Shown: positions 56,809-64,000 of the stretch, one piece after another
Layout of the letters: each line of letters starts with the position of its first letter
How positions within the stretch are numbered: position 1 is the first letter of the stretch
NCBI RefSeq assembly: GCF_004342285.1
Contig: NZ_SMCV01000004.1
Location: 310,001 to 374,000 of the forward strand
Reading direction: 5' to 3'
Length of the DNA stretch: 64,000 nt
From: Klebsiella sp. BIGb0138
GTDB taxonomy: Bacteria; Pseudomonadota; Gammaproteobacteria; Enterobacterales; Enterobacteriaceae
Notes under the pieces: generated by a model
What the model was told of the DNA's origin: nothing
Seen by the model: only the letters and a program-made list of their open reading frames with translations
The model's database searches: none
Position numbers and translations under genes: made by a program

Positions 56809-58029
56809 ATGCCCGAACCCGTTGACGCACCGGCGCTGAATGGATTGCGCCTCAATCTGCGGATTGTCTCTGTTGTGATGTTTAATTTTGCCAGCTACCT
56901 GACGATCGGCCTGCCGTTGGCGGTGCTGCCCGGGTATGTTCATGATGTGATGGGATTCAGCGCGTTCTGGGCCGGTCTGGTGATCAGTCTGCAATATTTT
57001 GCGACCCTTCTCAGTCGCCCCCATGCCGGGCGCTATGCCGATCTCCTCGGGCCCAAAAAGATTGTTGTGTTCGGGCTGTGCGGCTGTTTTCTCAGCGGCC
57101 TGAGCTATCTCCTGGCGGCGAGCGGGAGCGGTTGGCCGACGCTGAGCCTGGCGCTGTTGTGCCTTGGCCGCGTGATCCTCGGTATCGGGCAAAGTTTTGC
57201 CGGCACCGGTTCAACCCTGTGGGGCGTGGGAGTGGTGGGATCGTTACATATCGGGCGGGTGATTTCGTGGAACGGCATCGTCACCTACGGGGCGATGGCG
57301 ATGGGGGCGCCGCTCGGGGTACTGTGTTACACCCTCGTTGGCCTGCATGGCCTGGCGTTGACGATTATGGCGGTCGCGCTGGCGGCTATCTGCTGCGCGC
57401 TGCCGAGGGCGGCGGTGAAGGCGGCGAAGGGGAAGGCCATGTCGTTTCGGGCGGTGCTGGGCCGGGTCTGGCTCTATGGTATGGCGCTGGCGCTGGCTTC
57501 CGCCGGATTTGGCGCGATCGCCACCTTTATTACGCTATTTTACGCCGCTAAAGGCTGGGACGGCGCGGCGTTCGCCCTGACGTTGTTCAGCTGTGCGTTT
57601 GTCGGCACGCGGCTATTGTTCCCCAACGCGATTCAGCGTCTGGGGGGGCTGAACGTGGCGCTGCTGTGCTTTAGCGTTGAGATTGTCGGCTTATTGCTGG
57701 TGGGGCTGGCAGAGAGCTCGCTGATGGCGAAAGCCGGCACGTTTTTAGCGGGAGCCGGCTTTTCGCTGGTTTTCCCGGCGCTGGGGGTGGTGGCGGTGAA
57801 GGCGGTGCCGCAGCAGAACCAGGGGTCGGCGCTGGCCACCTATACGGTTTTTATGGATCTCTCTTTAGGGCTGAGCGGTCCGTTAGCCGGGCTGCTGATG
57901 GCGTGGGCGGGAATATCGACGATTTATCTGGCGGCGGCGGGGCTGGCGGCCGTAGCGTTCTTATTGGGCTGGCGCTTAAAAAAACGGCCCCCGGCGGTGG
58001 CGCCGGAGGCCGCGACGTCAGGCCAGTAA
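56809..58029 (+). CDS. yhhS: MFS transporter YhhS
   Basis: A 406-residue major facilitator with about 12 membrane segments, following E. coli YhhS (UPF0226) closely. RPHAGRYADLLGPKK (about 66-80) is the MFS motif A loop. The ATG at 56809 has GGTGGA upstream and yields the conserved N-terminus MPEPV-APALNG. The substrate is not established. The 3' coding end contains the dcrB terminator of the other strand, and the stop codon abuts the dcrB stop. Confidence 0.95.
   Translation: MPEPVDAPALNGLRLNLRIVSVVMFNFASYLTIGLPLAVLPGYVHDVMGFSAFWAGLVISLQYFATLLSRPHAGRYADLLGPKKIVVFGLCGCFLSGLSYLLAASGSGWPTLSLALLCLGRVILGIGQSFAGTGSTLWGVGVVGSLHIGRVISWNGIVTYGAMAMGAPLGVLCYTLVGLHGLALTIMAVALAAICCALPRAAVKAAKGKAMSFRAVLGRVWLYGMALALASAGFGAIATFITLFYAAKGWDGAAFALTLFSCAFVGTRLLFPNAIQRLGGLNVALLCFSVEIVGLLLVGLAESSLMAKAGTFLAGAGFSLVFPALGVVAVKAVPQQNQGSALATYTVFMDLSLGLSGPLAGLLMAWAGISTIYLAAAGLAAVAFLLGWRLKKRPPAVAPEAATSGQ
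57978..58012 (-). terminator. Intrinsic dcrB terminator inside the yhhS coding sequence
   Basis: CGGCCTCCGGCG and CGCCGGGGGCCG (minus strand) form a 12-position stem with one mismatch and a 4-base loop, followed by seven T. It is a textbook Rho-independent terminator for dcrB, 17 bases beyond its stop, yet it lies wholly in the last codons of yhhS (KKRPPAVAPEA). Confidence 0.88.
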
Positions 58030-58587
58030 TTACTGGATGACGAGGGTGTTGATAATATTTTCCGCCGCAGTTTGCGCCTGCTGCTGGTTGTCTGCCGGCA
58101 GGGTGATCTGCAGGGTCAACAGCTTATCGTCAATCTTGCCGAGAATAACCGAAGACCAGGCGGTCTGACCCTTGGCGGAGATAATACTGTCCAGCTGTTG
58201 TAGCGTGTGGCCTTTGATCTCAATGGATTTATTGGTCACGACCTGCAGCTGCGGATCGCGGCTGCGCTGCTGATCTTCCAGGCGCTGAGCCAGCACGCTT
58301 AACTCTTCGTTGGTGCTGTCGCCGACGATCACGATCACCGCTTTCTGCCCGGTGACGTCGGAGTAGACGTGCATGTTGTTGGCCTGGGTGCCCAGCTTGC
58401 CGCTCTGGTCGGTCATCCCGGCCGGCAGGGAGAAGCTCAGCTTGCCATCCAGCAGCTCGATCGTCTGCCCGCTGGCGTTGCTTTCCGCCGCCGCCCCTTC
58501 GGTTGGCGCTTTTGAATCGCTGTTATCACAGGCCGCAAGCCCCATAACCAGCAGGCCAATACCGACATATTTAACCAAATTGCGCAT
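58030..58587 (-). CDS. dcrB: Lipoprotein DcrB
   Basis: A 185-residue lipoprotein with lipobox LAAC (about 17-20), needed in E. coli for phage C1 and C6 infection and linked to envelope lipoprotein maturation. The length equals E. coli DcrB and the C-terminus is the same. Of two ATGs (58593 and 58587) the second has AAGGA at eight bases and is used. The stop codon abuts that of yhhS. Confidence 0.95.
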   Translation of the reverse strand: MRNLVKYVGIGLLVMGLAACDNSDSKAPTEGAAAESNASGQTIELLDGKLSFSLPAGMTDQSGKLGTQANNMHVYSDVTGQKAVIVIVGDSTNEELSVLAQRLEDQQRSRDPQLQVVTNKSIEIKGHTLQQLDSIISAKGQTAWSSVILGKIDDKLLTLQITLPADNQQQAQTAAENIINTLVIQ

Positions 58588-58660
58588 TGACATCTTCCTT
58601 TCGATAAACGGCCATTAATGGCTCATTCGCTTATCTTATCACATCAGCTTGCGAGTACTC

Positions 58661-59326
58661 TTAACCTGGCTGCAATGCCGATAAATCAGATTTATCTGCC
58701 AGTTTTTTCAGCAACATATTCAACAACATGCCGTACATGGGCAGGAAGAAAACAATGCTAATCAGTACCTTGAAGCAGTAGTCGACAATGGCGATTTCTC
58801 CCCAGTGCGCCGCCATAAACGGGTCCGGGCTGCGCCAGAATGCGATAAAGAAAAAGGCCAGCGTGTCGCTGACGTTGCCGAACAGGGTCGATGCGGTCGG
58901 CGCCAGCCACCAGCGACGGTTCTGCCGCAGGCGGTTAAAGACGTGGACATCGAGGATCTGACCCAGCGCGTAGGCCATAAAGCTGGCAGCGGCGATGCGG
59001 GCGACGAACAGGTTAAAATGGGTCAGCGCGGCCAAGCCTTGCCACTCGCCCATATAGAACAGGGACGAGACGCCATAGGAGATCAGCAGCGCCGGGGCCA
59101 TTACCGCGAGGATAATCCGTCGCGCCAGCGGAGCGCCGAAAATCCGCACCGTCAGGTCGGTGGCGAGAAAGATGAACGGAAAACTGAACGCGCCCCAGGT
59201 GGTATGGAAACCAAAAATGGAGATCGGTAGCTGCACCAGATAGTTACTGGAAGTGATCACCAGCAAATGGAAAAGCGCTAGCCAGAACAGCGCTTTTTTA
59301 CGCTGTGACGTAGTAAAGGGACTCAT
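58661..59326 (-). CDS. yhhQ: Queuosine precursor transporter YhhQ
   Basis: A 221-residue inner-membrane protein with about six helices that imports preQ0/preQ1 for queuosine tRNA modification. The family segments FATDLTVRIFG-like (LATDLTVRIFGAPLARR, about 53-69) and STLFGNVSDTLAFFFIAF (about 146-163) are present. A preQ1-I-type riboswitch overlaps its ribosome site, which independently supports the substrate. Confidence 0.95.
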   Translation of the reverse strand: MSPFTTSQRKKALFWLALFHLLVITSSNYLVQLPISIFGFHTTWGAFSFPFIFLATDLTVRIFGAPLARRIILAVMAPALLISYGVSSLFYMGEWQGLAALTHFNLFVARIAAASFMAYALGQILDVHVFNRLRQNRRWWLAPTASTLFGNVSDTLAFFFIAFWRSPDPFMAAHWGEIAIVDYCFKVLISIVFFLPMYGMLLNMLLKKLADKSDLSALQPG

Positions 59327-59333
59327 ATTGTGA

Positions 59334-59364
59334 CCTTTTTAGTGGTTGGGGTGAGGGAACCCAA
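59334..59364 (-). promoter_or_regulatory. preQ1-I riboswitch in front of yhhQ
   Basis: The minus strand reads TTGGG, TTCCCTCAC, CCCAA, CCACTAAAAAGG: a 5-bp helix, a C-rich loop, then an A-rich tail ending in the GG of the ribosome site seven bases before ATG. This is the fold and much of the sequence of compact preQ1-I aptamers (compare CTGGG...ACCCCAG...AAAACAAGG of Thermoanaerobacter). Loop CC pairing with the tail GG would form the pseudoknot and hide the ribosome site when preQ1 is bound. Confidence 0.8.
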
Positions 59365-59537
59365 TAAATCAATACATGCCGCGCGACTTGCCAATGCGCA
59401 TGTACCAGGATGAAGCGGCAGAATGATACTGCGTTGGGCCGGTAATGCAACGGTTGTTTTTCGCGCAAACGTTAACCTGACTTGCGTAGCGGAAAAGTGG
59501 GGGTAAACTAGGGCCGTTTTGTTGATGTGAGATGAAA

Positions 59538-59783
59538 ATGACCGAACTTTTCTCCAGCCCTGACCACACTCTGGATGCTCAGGGTCTGCGTTGCCCGGAA
59601 CCGGTAATGATGGTGCGTAAGACCGTGCGCACGATGCCGGTGGGCGAGACTTTGCTGATTATTGCCGACGATCCGGCAACCACCCGCGATATTCCGGGTT
59701 TCTGCCGCTTTATGGAACATGAGCTGGTGGCGCAGGAAACGCAGGCGTTGCCCTACCGCTATCTGATCCGTAAAAGCCACTGA
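59538..59783 (+). CDS. tusA: Sulfur carrier protein TusA
   Basis: An 81-residue sulfurtransferase that takes sulfur from IscS and passes it to TusBCD for 2-thiouridine in tRNA. The active-site Cys is in GLRCPEPVM (C19). Of two in-frame ATGs (59532 and 59538) the second gives the length and N-terminus of E. coli TusA ([13 protein letters not shown]). It is divergent from yhhQ. Confidence 0.96.
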   Translation: MTELFSSPDHTLDAQGLRCPEPVMMVRKTVRTMPVGETLLIIADDPATTRDIPGFCRFMEHELVAQETQALPYRYLIRKSH

Positions 59784-59883
59784 GTCCCGGCGCCGGCTTT
59801 ACCGAGACGGTGCTGCCCACCAGACCGCTTTCCCCGCAAAGCGCGCGCGGCCGGGGAACACGCTATCATCAACTCTGGCAGAA

Positions 59884-59919
59884 CCCGGATGGCGGCGCGA
59901 TGCGCCTTATCCGGGCTAC
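59884..59919. repeat. REP element between tusA and zntA
   Basis: CCCGGATGGCGGCGCGATG followed by CGCCTTATCCGGG is a standard enterobacterial REP palindrome, between two converging genes. Confidence 0.8.
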
Positions 59920-59943
59920 CGACTTGCAGGTCAGTCTTTCCGC

Positions 59944-62139
59944 TTACTTCTTACGCAGCAACCGCAGGGCGTTCGCGGTCACCAGCACCGTCGCCCCGGT
60001 ATCGGCCAGCACCGCCAGCCATAGCCCGGTTAACCCGAGCAGCGTGGTGATAAGGAAAATCCCCTTCAGCCCCAGCGCCATGGCGATATTCTGGCGGATA
60101 TTGGCATGGGTGGCGCGGGCGAGGGAAATCATCTGCGCCAGGCCGGTTAAGCGGTTATGCGTTAGGGCGGCGTCTGCGGTTTCCAGCGCGACATCGGTGC
60201 CGCTGCCCATCGCGATCCCAATGCTCGCCGCCTTCATCGCCGGGGCGTCATTAATCCCGTCGCCGACCATCGCCAGCGGAGCATCGGCGTTAAGCGCCGT
60301 CACGGCCGCCACTTTATCGGCAGGCAGCAGCCCGGCGCGGAACTCCAGCCCCAGTTCGTTGGCAATCGCCGCCGCCGCTCGGGGGTTATCGCCGGTGAGA
60401 ATCACCCCCTGGACCCCCAGCCGATGCAGGTCATCGACCGCCTGGCGGGCATCATCGCGCAGCGTATCCTGCAGCGCCAGAATGCCGAGCAGCGACTGCT
60501 CGCGCAGCACCAGCACCACCGTCTGTCCCGCGCTCTCCAGCTGTTGAATCTGAGCCTCATACTGCGGAGCAACGGTCTCCTTTCCCGCCGCGCAAATCAA
60601 TACCCGATAACCGTCGACGTCGGCCTCGATACCGGAACCCGCCAGCGCACGCTGGTCGCGAGCGAGCGGAATCGTCAGCTGCCGTTGCTGCGCTTCGCGC
60701 ACGATGGCCAGCGCCAGCGGATGGCTGGATCCTTGCTCAACCGCGGCCGCCAGCGCCAGCAGGCTATTTTCATCCATCTCGTTAATGGCAAGCGCGGCGG
60801 TGACGCGCGGCTGGCCAACGGTGAGCGTTCCGGTCTTATCAAAGGCAACCTGACGCACGCGCCCCAGTTGCTCAAGCGCTGCGCCGCCCTTAATCAGGGC
60901 GCCGCGACGGGCCGCGACTGCCAGCCCGGAAGTCATCGCCGCAGGAGTGGAAATGACCAGCGCACAGGGGCAACCGATCAGCAGCAGCGTCAGACCTTTG
61001 TAGATCCACGCAAGCCAGGCCCCGGCAAAGAACAGCGGCGGGACGATGGCAACCAGCAGGGCGACAAGCATAATCGCCGGGGTATAGATTCGGCTGAAGC
61101 GGTCGATAAAACGTTCGATTGGCGCGCGCCGCTCCTCGGCTTCTTCAATCAGCTTCAGAATACGGTCGATGGCGCTATCGCCCGGTTCGGAGATAACGCT
61201 CAGCTGTACCAGCCGGTCGACGCTGGTCGCACCTGCCGCCACGCGTTCGCCTGCGTTGCGCTCGACCGGGACGGATTCCCCGGTTAAGGCGCTTTCATCA
61301 AAGCTGGCGAACGGCGACAGCAGTTGACCATCGGTAGGTAAACGGCCGCCAGCCGCCACTTCAATGACGTCGCCGGGACGCAGATCGCGCTGGGCGACGG
61401 TTTCCCTTACTCCGTCACGTAGGCGAATGGCGGTGTCGGGTTTTAACGCCATTAAGGCGCTAACGCCCTGGCGGGCGCGGCTGGCGGCCCAGCCTTCGAG
61501 GCGCTCGCCGATCAGGAACAGCAGCAGCACCATCGCCGCTTCGGCGGTGGCGCCGATAAACAGCGCTCCGATGGCGGCGACGCTCATCAGCGTTTCAATG
61601 GCAAACCAGCTGCCGCTTCTGATCAAGCGCCCGGCCTGGCGGGCGACGGGCCACAGGCCGACGAGGGTCGTCGCGATGAATGCCAGCTCGCCGAACGGGT
61701 GGTTGAACTGTTCGAGACCCCAGCTCAGCGCCATCATCAGCAGCAGGGCGATCGGCGGCAGATTCTCACGCAGACGCGAGGTTGCTGCCTGCGGCGCGTT
61801 TTCATCGCGTAGCGTATAGCCGGCAGCGCGCACCGCGCGCTCTACCCTGGCGCGGACATCGGCATCGGCATTAACCAGCAGTTTTTCGGTGGTAAATAGT
61901 ACCTGTACCTGGCTGACGCCCGGCACCTGGCGCACCGCATTCTCAACCTTACGAGCACAGGCGGCGCAGTCCATTCCATCGACCAGCCAGCTATAGCGCG
62001 CGTCGTTTAATCGGTCAGCCTCGGAAGCGGTGGTACAGGTCGACTCGGTACAGCAGCTGTCGGACGGCGCGGTAGCCGGTTTGAGTGTGAATGACGAGAA
62101 TTGCGGAACTTTTTTATCCTGAGCTTCTGGAGTCGACAT
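59944..62139 (-). CDS. zntA: Zn/Cd/Pb-exporting P1B-type ATPase ZntA
   Basis: A 731-residue inner-membrane P-type ATPase exporting Zn, Cd and Pb. The N-terminal region has a Cys cluster (DSCC and ESTC, about 27-35) and a heavy-metal domain with MDCAAC (C58, C61). The transmembrane CPC motif (IGCPCAL), the phosphorylation site DKTGT, and MVGDGINDAP of the ATP domain follow. ATG 62139 has GGAGGG four bases upstream; the longer frame to 62208 crosses the promoter. A consensus ZntR promoter lies directly upstream. Confidence 0.97.
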   Translation of the reverse strand: MSTPEAQDKKVPQFSSFTLKPATAPSDSCCTESTCTTASEADRLNDARYSWLVDGMDCAACARKVENAVRQVPGVSQVQVLFTTEKLLVNADADVRARVERAVRAAGYTLRDENAPQAATSRLRENLPPIALLLMMALSWGLEQFNHPFGELAFIATTLVGLWPVARQAGRLIRSGSWFAIETLMSVAAIGALFIGATAEAAMVLLLFLIGERLEGWAASRARQGVSALMALKPDTAIRLRDGVRETVAQRDLRPGDVIEVAAGGRLPTDGQLLSPFASFDESALTGESVPVERNAGERVAAGATSVDRLVQLSVISEPGDSAIDRILKLIEEAEERRAPIERFIDRFSRIYTPAIMLVALLVAIVPPLFFAGAWLAWIYKGLTLLLIGCPCALVISTPAAMTSGLAVAARRGALIKGGAALEQLGRVRQVAFDKTGTLTVGQPRVTAALAINEMDENSLLALAAAVEQGSSHPLALAIVREAQQRQLTIPLARDQRALAGSGIEADVDGYRVLICAAGKETVAPQYEAQIQQLESAGQTVVLVLREQSLLGILALQDTLRDDARQAVDDLHRLGVQGVILTGDNPRAAAAIANELGLEFRAGLLPADKVAAVTALNADAPLAMVGDGINDAPAMKAASIGIAMGSGTDVALETADAALTHNRLTGLAQMISLARATHANIRQNIAMALGLKGIFLITTLLGLTGLWLAVLADTGATVLVTANALRLLRKK

Positions 62140-62176
62140 GAGACCCTCCGGTAATGATAATTTTCTCATTACGCGG

Positions 62177-62208
62177 AGGATACACTCTGGAGCCGACTCC
62201 AGAGTCAA
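62177..62208 (-). promoter_or_regulatory. ZntR-controlled zntA promoter
   Basis: TTGACT (-35, 62208-62203) and TATCCT (-10, 62182-62177) are separated by 20 bases, the overlong spacer of MerR-type promoters. The dyad ACTCTGGAG and CTCCAGAGT (62184-62205) fills it and equals the E. coli ZntR site apart from one central base. Confidence 0.93.
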
Positions 62209-62216
62209 GCGCTAAA

Positions 62217-62843
62217 TTAGAGATACAGCGCACGGACGATCAGGAAGTGGCCGGCGAAGTAGAATGCGGCGGCGATGGCGTTATCGGCGCGGAAACGACG
62301 ACGATAGTGGCTGACCAGCCAGACGATGTTGCCCAGTAGCAGGGAGGTCGCGCCGGCGAAGCCGGAGAGCGCGGTATCCGTCGGGCGGAAGAACCACAGT
62401 TCGCCCGCCAGCCACACCATCACCAGCGTCATGCCGATAAAGGTAAATACCGGCATACGCATCTCTTCCAGCCGACTCCAGATAACTGCAAACAGCAGGG
62501 CGCCAATCACCAGCAGCACCAGCGGCAGCGGCCAGAAAAACGACATCGTCATCTGGCTGGCGAACCAGATGGTATAGAGCAGGTGCGACAGGAAAAACGC
62601 CCCCACTGCGTACATTATCCGCTGACGAGGCAGCAGCGTCAGCGCATCGCCCAGCAGCGAAGCACACAGCCCGGCAAGCACCAGGTAGCTGATGGCGTTG
62701 AACATCGGCGCCTGCCAGGCCAGCAGCAGCAGCAGGATCAGGGTGACGGGTTTAAAAACCCAGCGTTGCCACGTCGGGCCACGATAGGAAGCATCGACGT
62801 AAAGCCATGCGGAAAAACAGACAGCAATAAACGACCAAAGCAT
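62217..62843 (-). CDS. yhhN: YhhN family (TMEM86-like) membrane protein
   Basis: A 208-residue membrane protein with about eight helices. It follows E. coli YhhN; animal relatives (TMEM86) hydrolyse lysoplasmalogen, but the bacterial role is not established. The conserved [10 protein letters not shown] (about 63-72) carries an Asp typical of the family. It is upstream of zntA in the same direction; the zntA promoter starts nine bases after its stop. Confidence 0.92.
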   Translation of the reverse strand: MLWSFIAVCFSAWLYVDASYRGPTWQRWVFKPVTLILLLLLAWQAPMFNAISYLVLAGLCASLLGDALTLLPRQRIMYAVGAFFLSHLLYTIWFASQMTMSFFWPLPLVLLVIGALLFAVIWSRLEEMRMPVFTFIGMTLVMVWLAGELWFFRPTDTALSGFAGATSLLLGNIVWLVSHYRRRFRADNAIAAAFYFAGHFLIVRALYL

Positions 62844-62984
62844 AGTAAGTCCTTGTATCTGTTATTATTAAGTGAGTGGCATATTTTCAGTACTGAAACT
62901 TAGTGTAGTGGTTCGGGCGGGCAGATGACAATGTTAATCAAGGCGCGGTATGCTTATTCCTGAGAATTCCTGGGGGTAAGATCG

Positions 62985-63344
62985 ATGAGCAAGGTTCCAC
63001 TGTTTTTTATGATCGTTGTGGCCATCATTGTGGTGGCAGCATCGGTTCGCTACGTCCAGCAACGACGGGAAAGTATGGATAATGACGCCGCGCCGCTGTT
63101 ACAAAAGCGGGTCGTGGTGAGCAACAAGCGGGAAAAGGTGCTTAACGATCGCCGCTCGCGCCAGCAAACGGTCACCCCTGCCGGCAGCGATATGCGCTAT
63201 GAGGCGAGCTTCAGGCCGGAGACCGGCGGGCTGGAAGTCAGTTTTCGCCTGGAGGAGACGCAATATCATGCGCTGAGCGTCGGCGACCGGGGAATGCTGA
63301 GTTATAAAGGCTCAAGGTTTGTCGCGTTTACGCCTGACCCCTGA
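62985..63344 (+). CDS. yhhM: DUF2500 protein YhhM
   Basis: A 119-residue protein with one N-terminal membrane helix (about 5-23) and a small beta-rich domain. It follows E. coli YhhM. The function is unknown. It is divergent from yhhN and converges on yhhL. Confidence 0.92.
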   Translation: MSKVPLFFMIVVAIIVVAASVRYVQQRRESMDNDAAPLLQKRVVVSNKREKVLNDRRSRQQTVTPAGSDMRYEASFRPETGGLEVSFRLEETQYHALSVGDRGMLSYKGSRFVAFTPDP

Positions 63345-63355
63345 GCCCGTCGCCA

Positions 63356-63634
63356 TTACTTCTTACGCAGGGTGGCCTTGAGCTTTTTCTGCCAGGCCAC
63401 CAGTTCAAACACGCCGAACACGAAAATGCGGATCTGTTCGAAGCGGCTCAGCGGCGGGGCATCTTTCGGCTGAGTGGCTTTCAGCAGCGTCAACTGCAGA
63501 CCGTGCATCAGGATCATAAAGATCAGCGCGACGTTAACAAAGATATTCAGCGGCTTGGGGAAAGGCTGAAACAGATTTAACAGCAAAAACGCCCAAACGC
63601 ACAGCATCAGCACGCGGCCAAAATTAATCAGCAT
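63356..63634 (-). CDS. yhhL: DUF1145 membrane protein YhhL
   Basis: A 92-residue protein with two membrane segments (about 5-22 and 30-50) and a basic C-terminus. The ATG at 63632-63634 follows GGAGAAAGT; the longer frame to 63754 is inside rsmD. It overlaps the end of rsmD by 11 bases, so it is co-transcribed. The function is unknown. Confidence 0.9.
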   Translation of the reverse strand: MLINFGRVLMLCVWAFLLLNLFQPFPKPLNIFVNVALIFMILMHGLQLTLLKATQPKDAPPLSRFEQIRIFVFGVFELVAWQKKLKATLRKK

Positions 63635-64000
63635 TACTTTCTCCTTGTGCCTCACGTTGATAGAGACGGTAGGCGACCTGTCCGGCCACTTTTTCACGAT
63701 ACAGATGCCAGTTTTCCGGCACCGGCGGTAAGCCATTTTCAACTTCGCTCTCAACGTAGATTAGCGCTTCGTCGGCGAGCCAGCCGTTATTTTCCAGCAG
63801 GCGCAGCGTTTCTTCCAGCAGACCTTTGCGGAACGGCGGGTCGACGAACACGATATGGTGCGGCGTGCCGGGCTGGTTGAGGTAGGTAAGCGTGTTGGTG
63901 TTGACCACTTTGCCGCTATCGGCTTTCAGGGTCGCGAGATTCTTTTGCAGCTGCTGGGCGACGCCGCGCTCCATTTCCAGCAGCGTTGTGCTGCCGGCAT
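63624..64000 (-). CDS. rsmD: 16S rRNA (guanine966-N2)-methyltransferase RsmD (5' part outside window)
   Basis: The C-terminal two thirds of RsmD, which methylates G966 of 16S rRNA. The visible 125 codons include the catalytic VFVDPPFRKGLLEET segment and the C-terminal YVESEVENGLP and YRLYQREAQGES blocks, matching E. coli. The frame stays open to the window edge (LLEMERGV), where the SAM-binding part begins. yhhL overlaps its 3' end. Confidence 0.95.
   Translation of the reverse strand, partial: AGSTTLLEMERGVAQQLQKNLATLKADSGKVVNTNTLTYLNQPGTPHHIVFVDPPFRKGLLEETLRLLENNGWLADEALIYVESEVENGLPPVPENWHLYREKVAGQVAYRLYQREAQGESNAD

Noticed and set aside
1-64000. CRISPR arrays, insertion sequences, integrases, tRNA or rRNA genes
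   Set aside because: I looked for evenly spaced direct repeats, transposase-like proteins and RNA genes on both strands and saw none; repeats found are REP-like or single palindromes.

Overview
The window is chromosomal DNA of a Klebsiella-type enterobacterium (K. pneumoniae complex or a close relative; species not resolved). The evidence is gene order and protein similarity to E. coli for treF, gor, rlmJ, prlC, rsmJ, dtpB, uspA, uspB, pitA, yhiN, nikABCDER, acpT, yhhS, dcrB, yhhQ, tusA, zntA, yhhN, yhhM, yhhL and rsmD. Genes that E. coli K-12 lacks at this place are interleaved with them. The sequence is GC-rich and densely coding. I see no phage, insertion sequence, tRNA, rRNA or CRISPR array.

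Layout. 1-9.9 kb is a variable stretch between treF and gor: an iron-type alcohol dehydrogenase, a GST, a LacI-type regulator divergent from a HisD-family dehydrogenase plus a GntP-type permease, a small orphan ORF, and a LysR regulator divergent from an AEC carrier. 10-25 kb is conserved core: gor, rlmJ, a secreted acid phosphatase, the heat-shock prlC-rsmJ operon, an NDH-2-like flavoprotein divergent from an Rrf2 regulator, dtpB, uspA/uspB, pitA and yhiN. 25-32 kb is metal uptake: a short MgtE-type magnesium transporter behind a long leader that looks like an M-box riboswitch, then the nikABCDER nickel operon with a consensus NikR operator. 32-33.4 kb is a LysR regulator divergent from phenolic acid decarboxylase.

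33.8-41.2 kb is the arnBCADTEF lipid A aminoarabinose operon behind a PmrA-like box. It ends one base away from an operon on the other strand. 41.2-55.3 kb is a complete aryl polyene (APE) operon: two carrier proteins, three ketosynthase-type proteins, ketoreductase, two dehydratases, AMP ligase, thioesterase, acyltransferases, an MMPL exporter, a LolA-like protein and a lipoprotein. It ends in acpT, the phosphopantetheinyl transferase expected to activate the carriers. In E. coli K-12 acpT stands alone at the same map position (between yhhS and nik), so this looks like the intact form of a locus reduced in K-12. 55.7-64 kb is core again: a small lipoprotein, yhhS, dcrB, yhhQ behind a preQ1-I-type riboswitch, tusA, zntA with its ZntR operator, yhhN, yhhM, yhhL and the 3' part of rsmD.

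Regulation is unusually readable. Visible sites include paired LacI-type palindromes, a sigma-32 promoter, two probable riboswitches, NikR, FNR-like, PmrA-like and ZntR sites, and a dcrB terminator embedded in the yhhS coding sequence.
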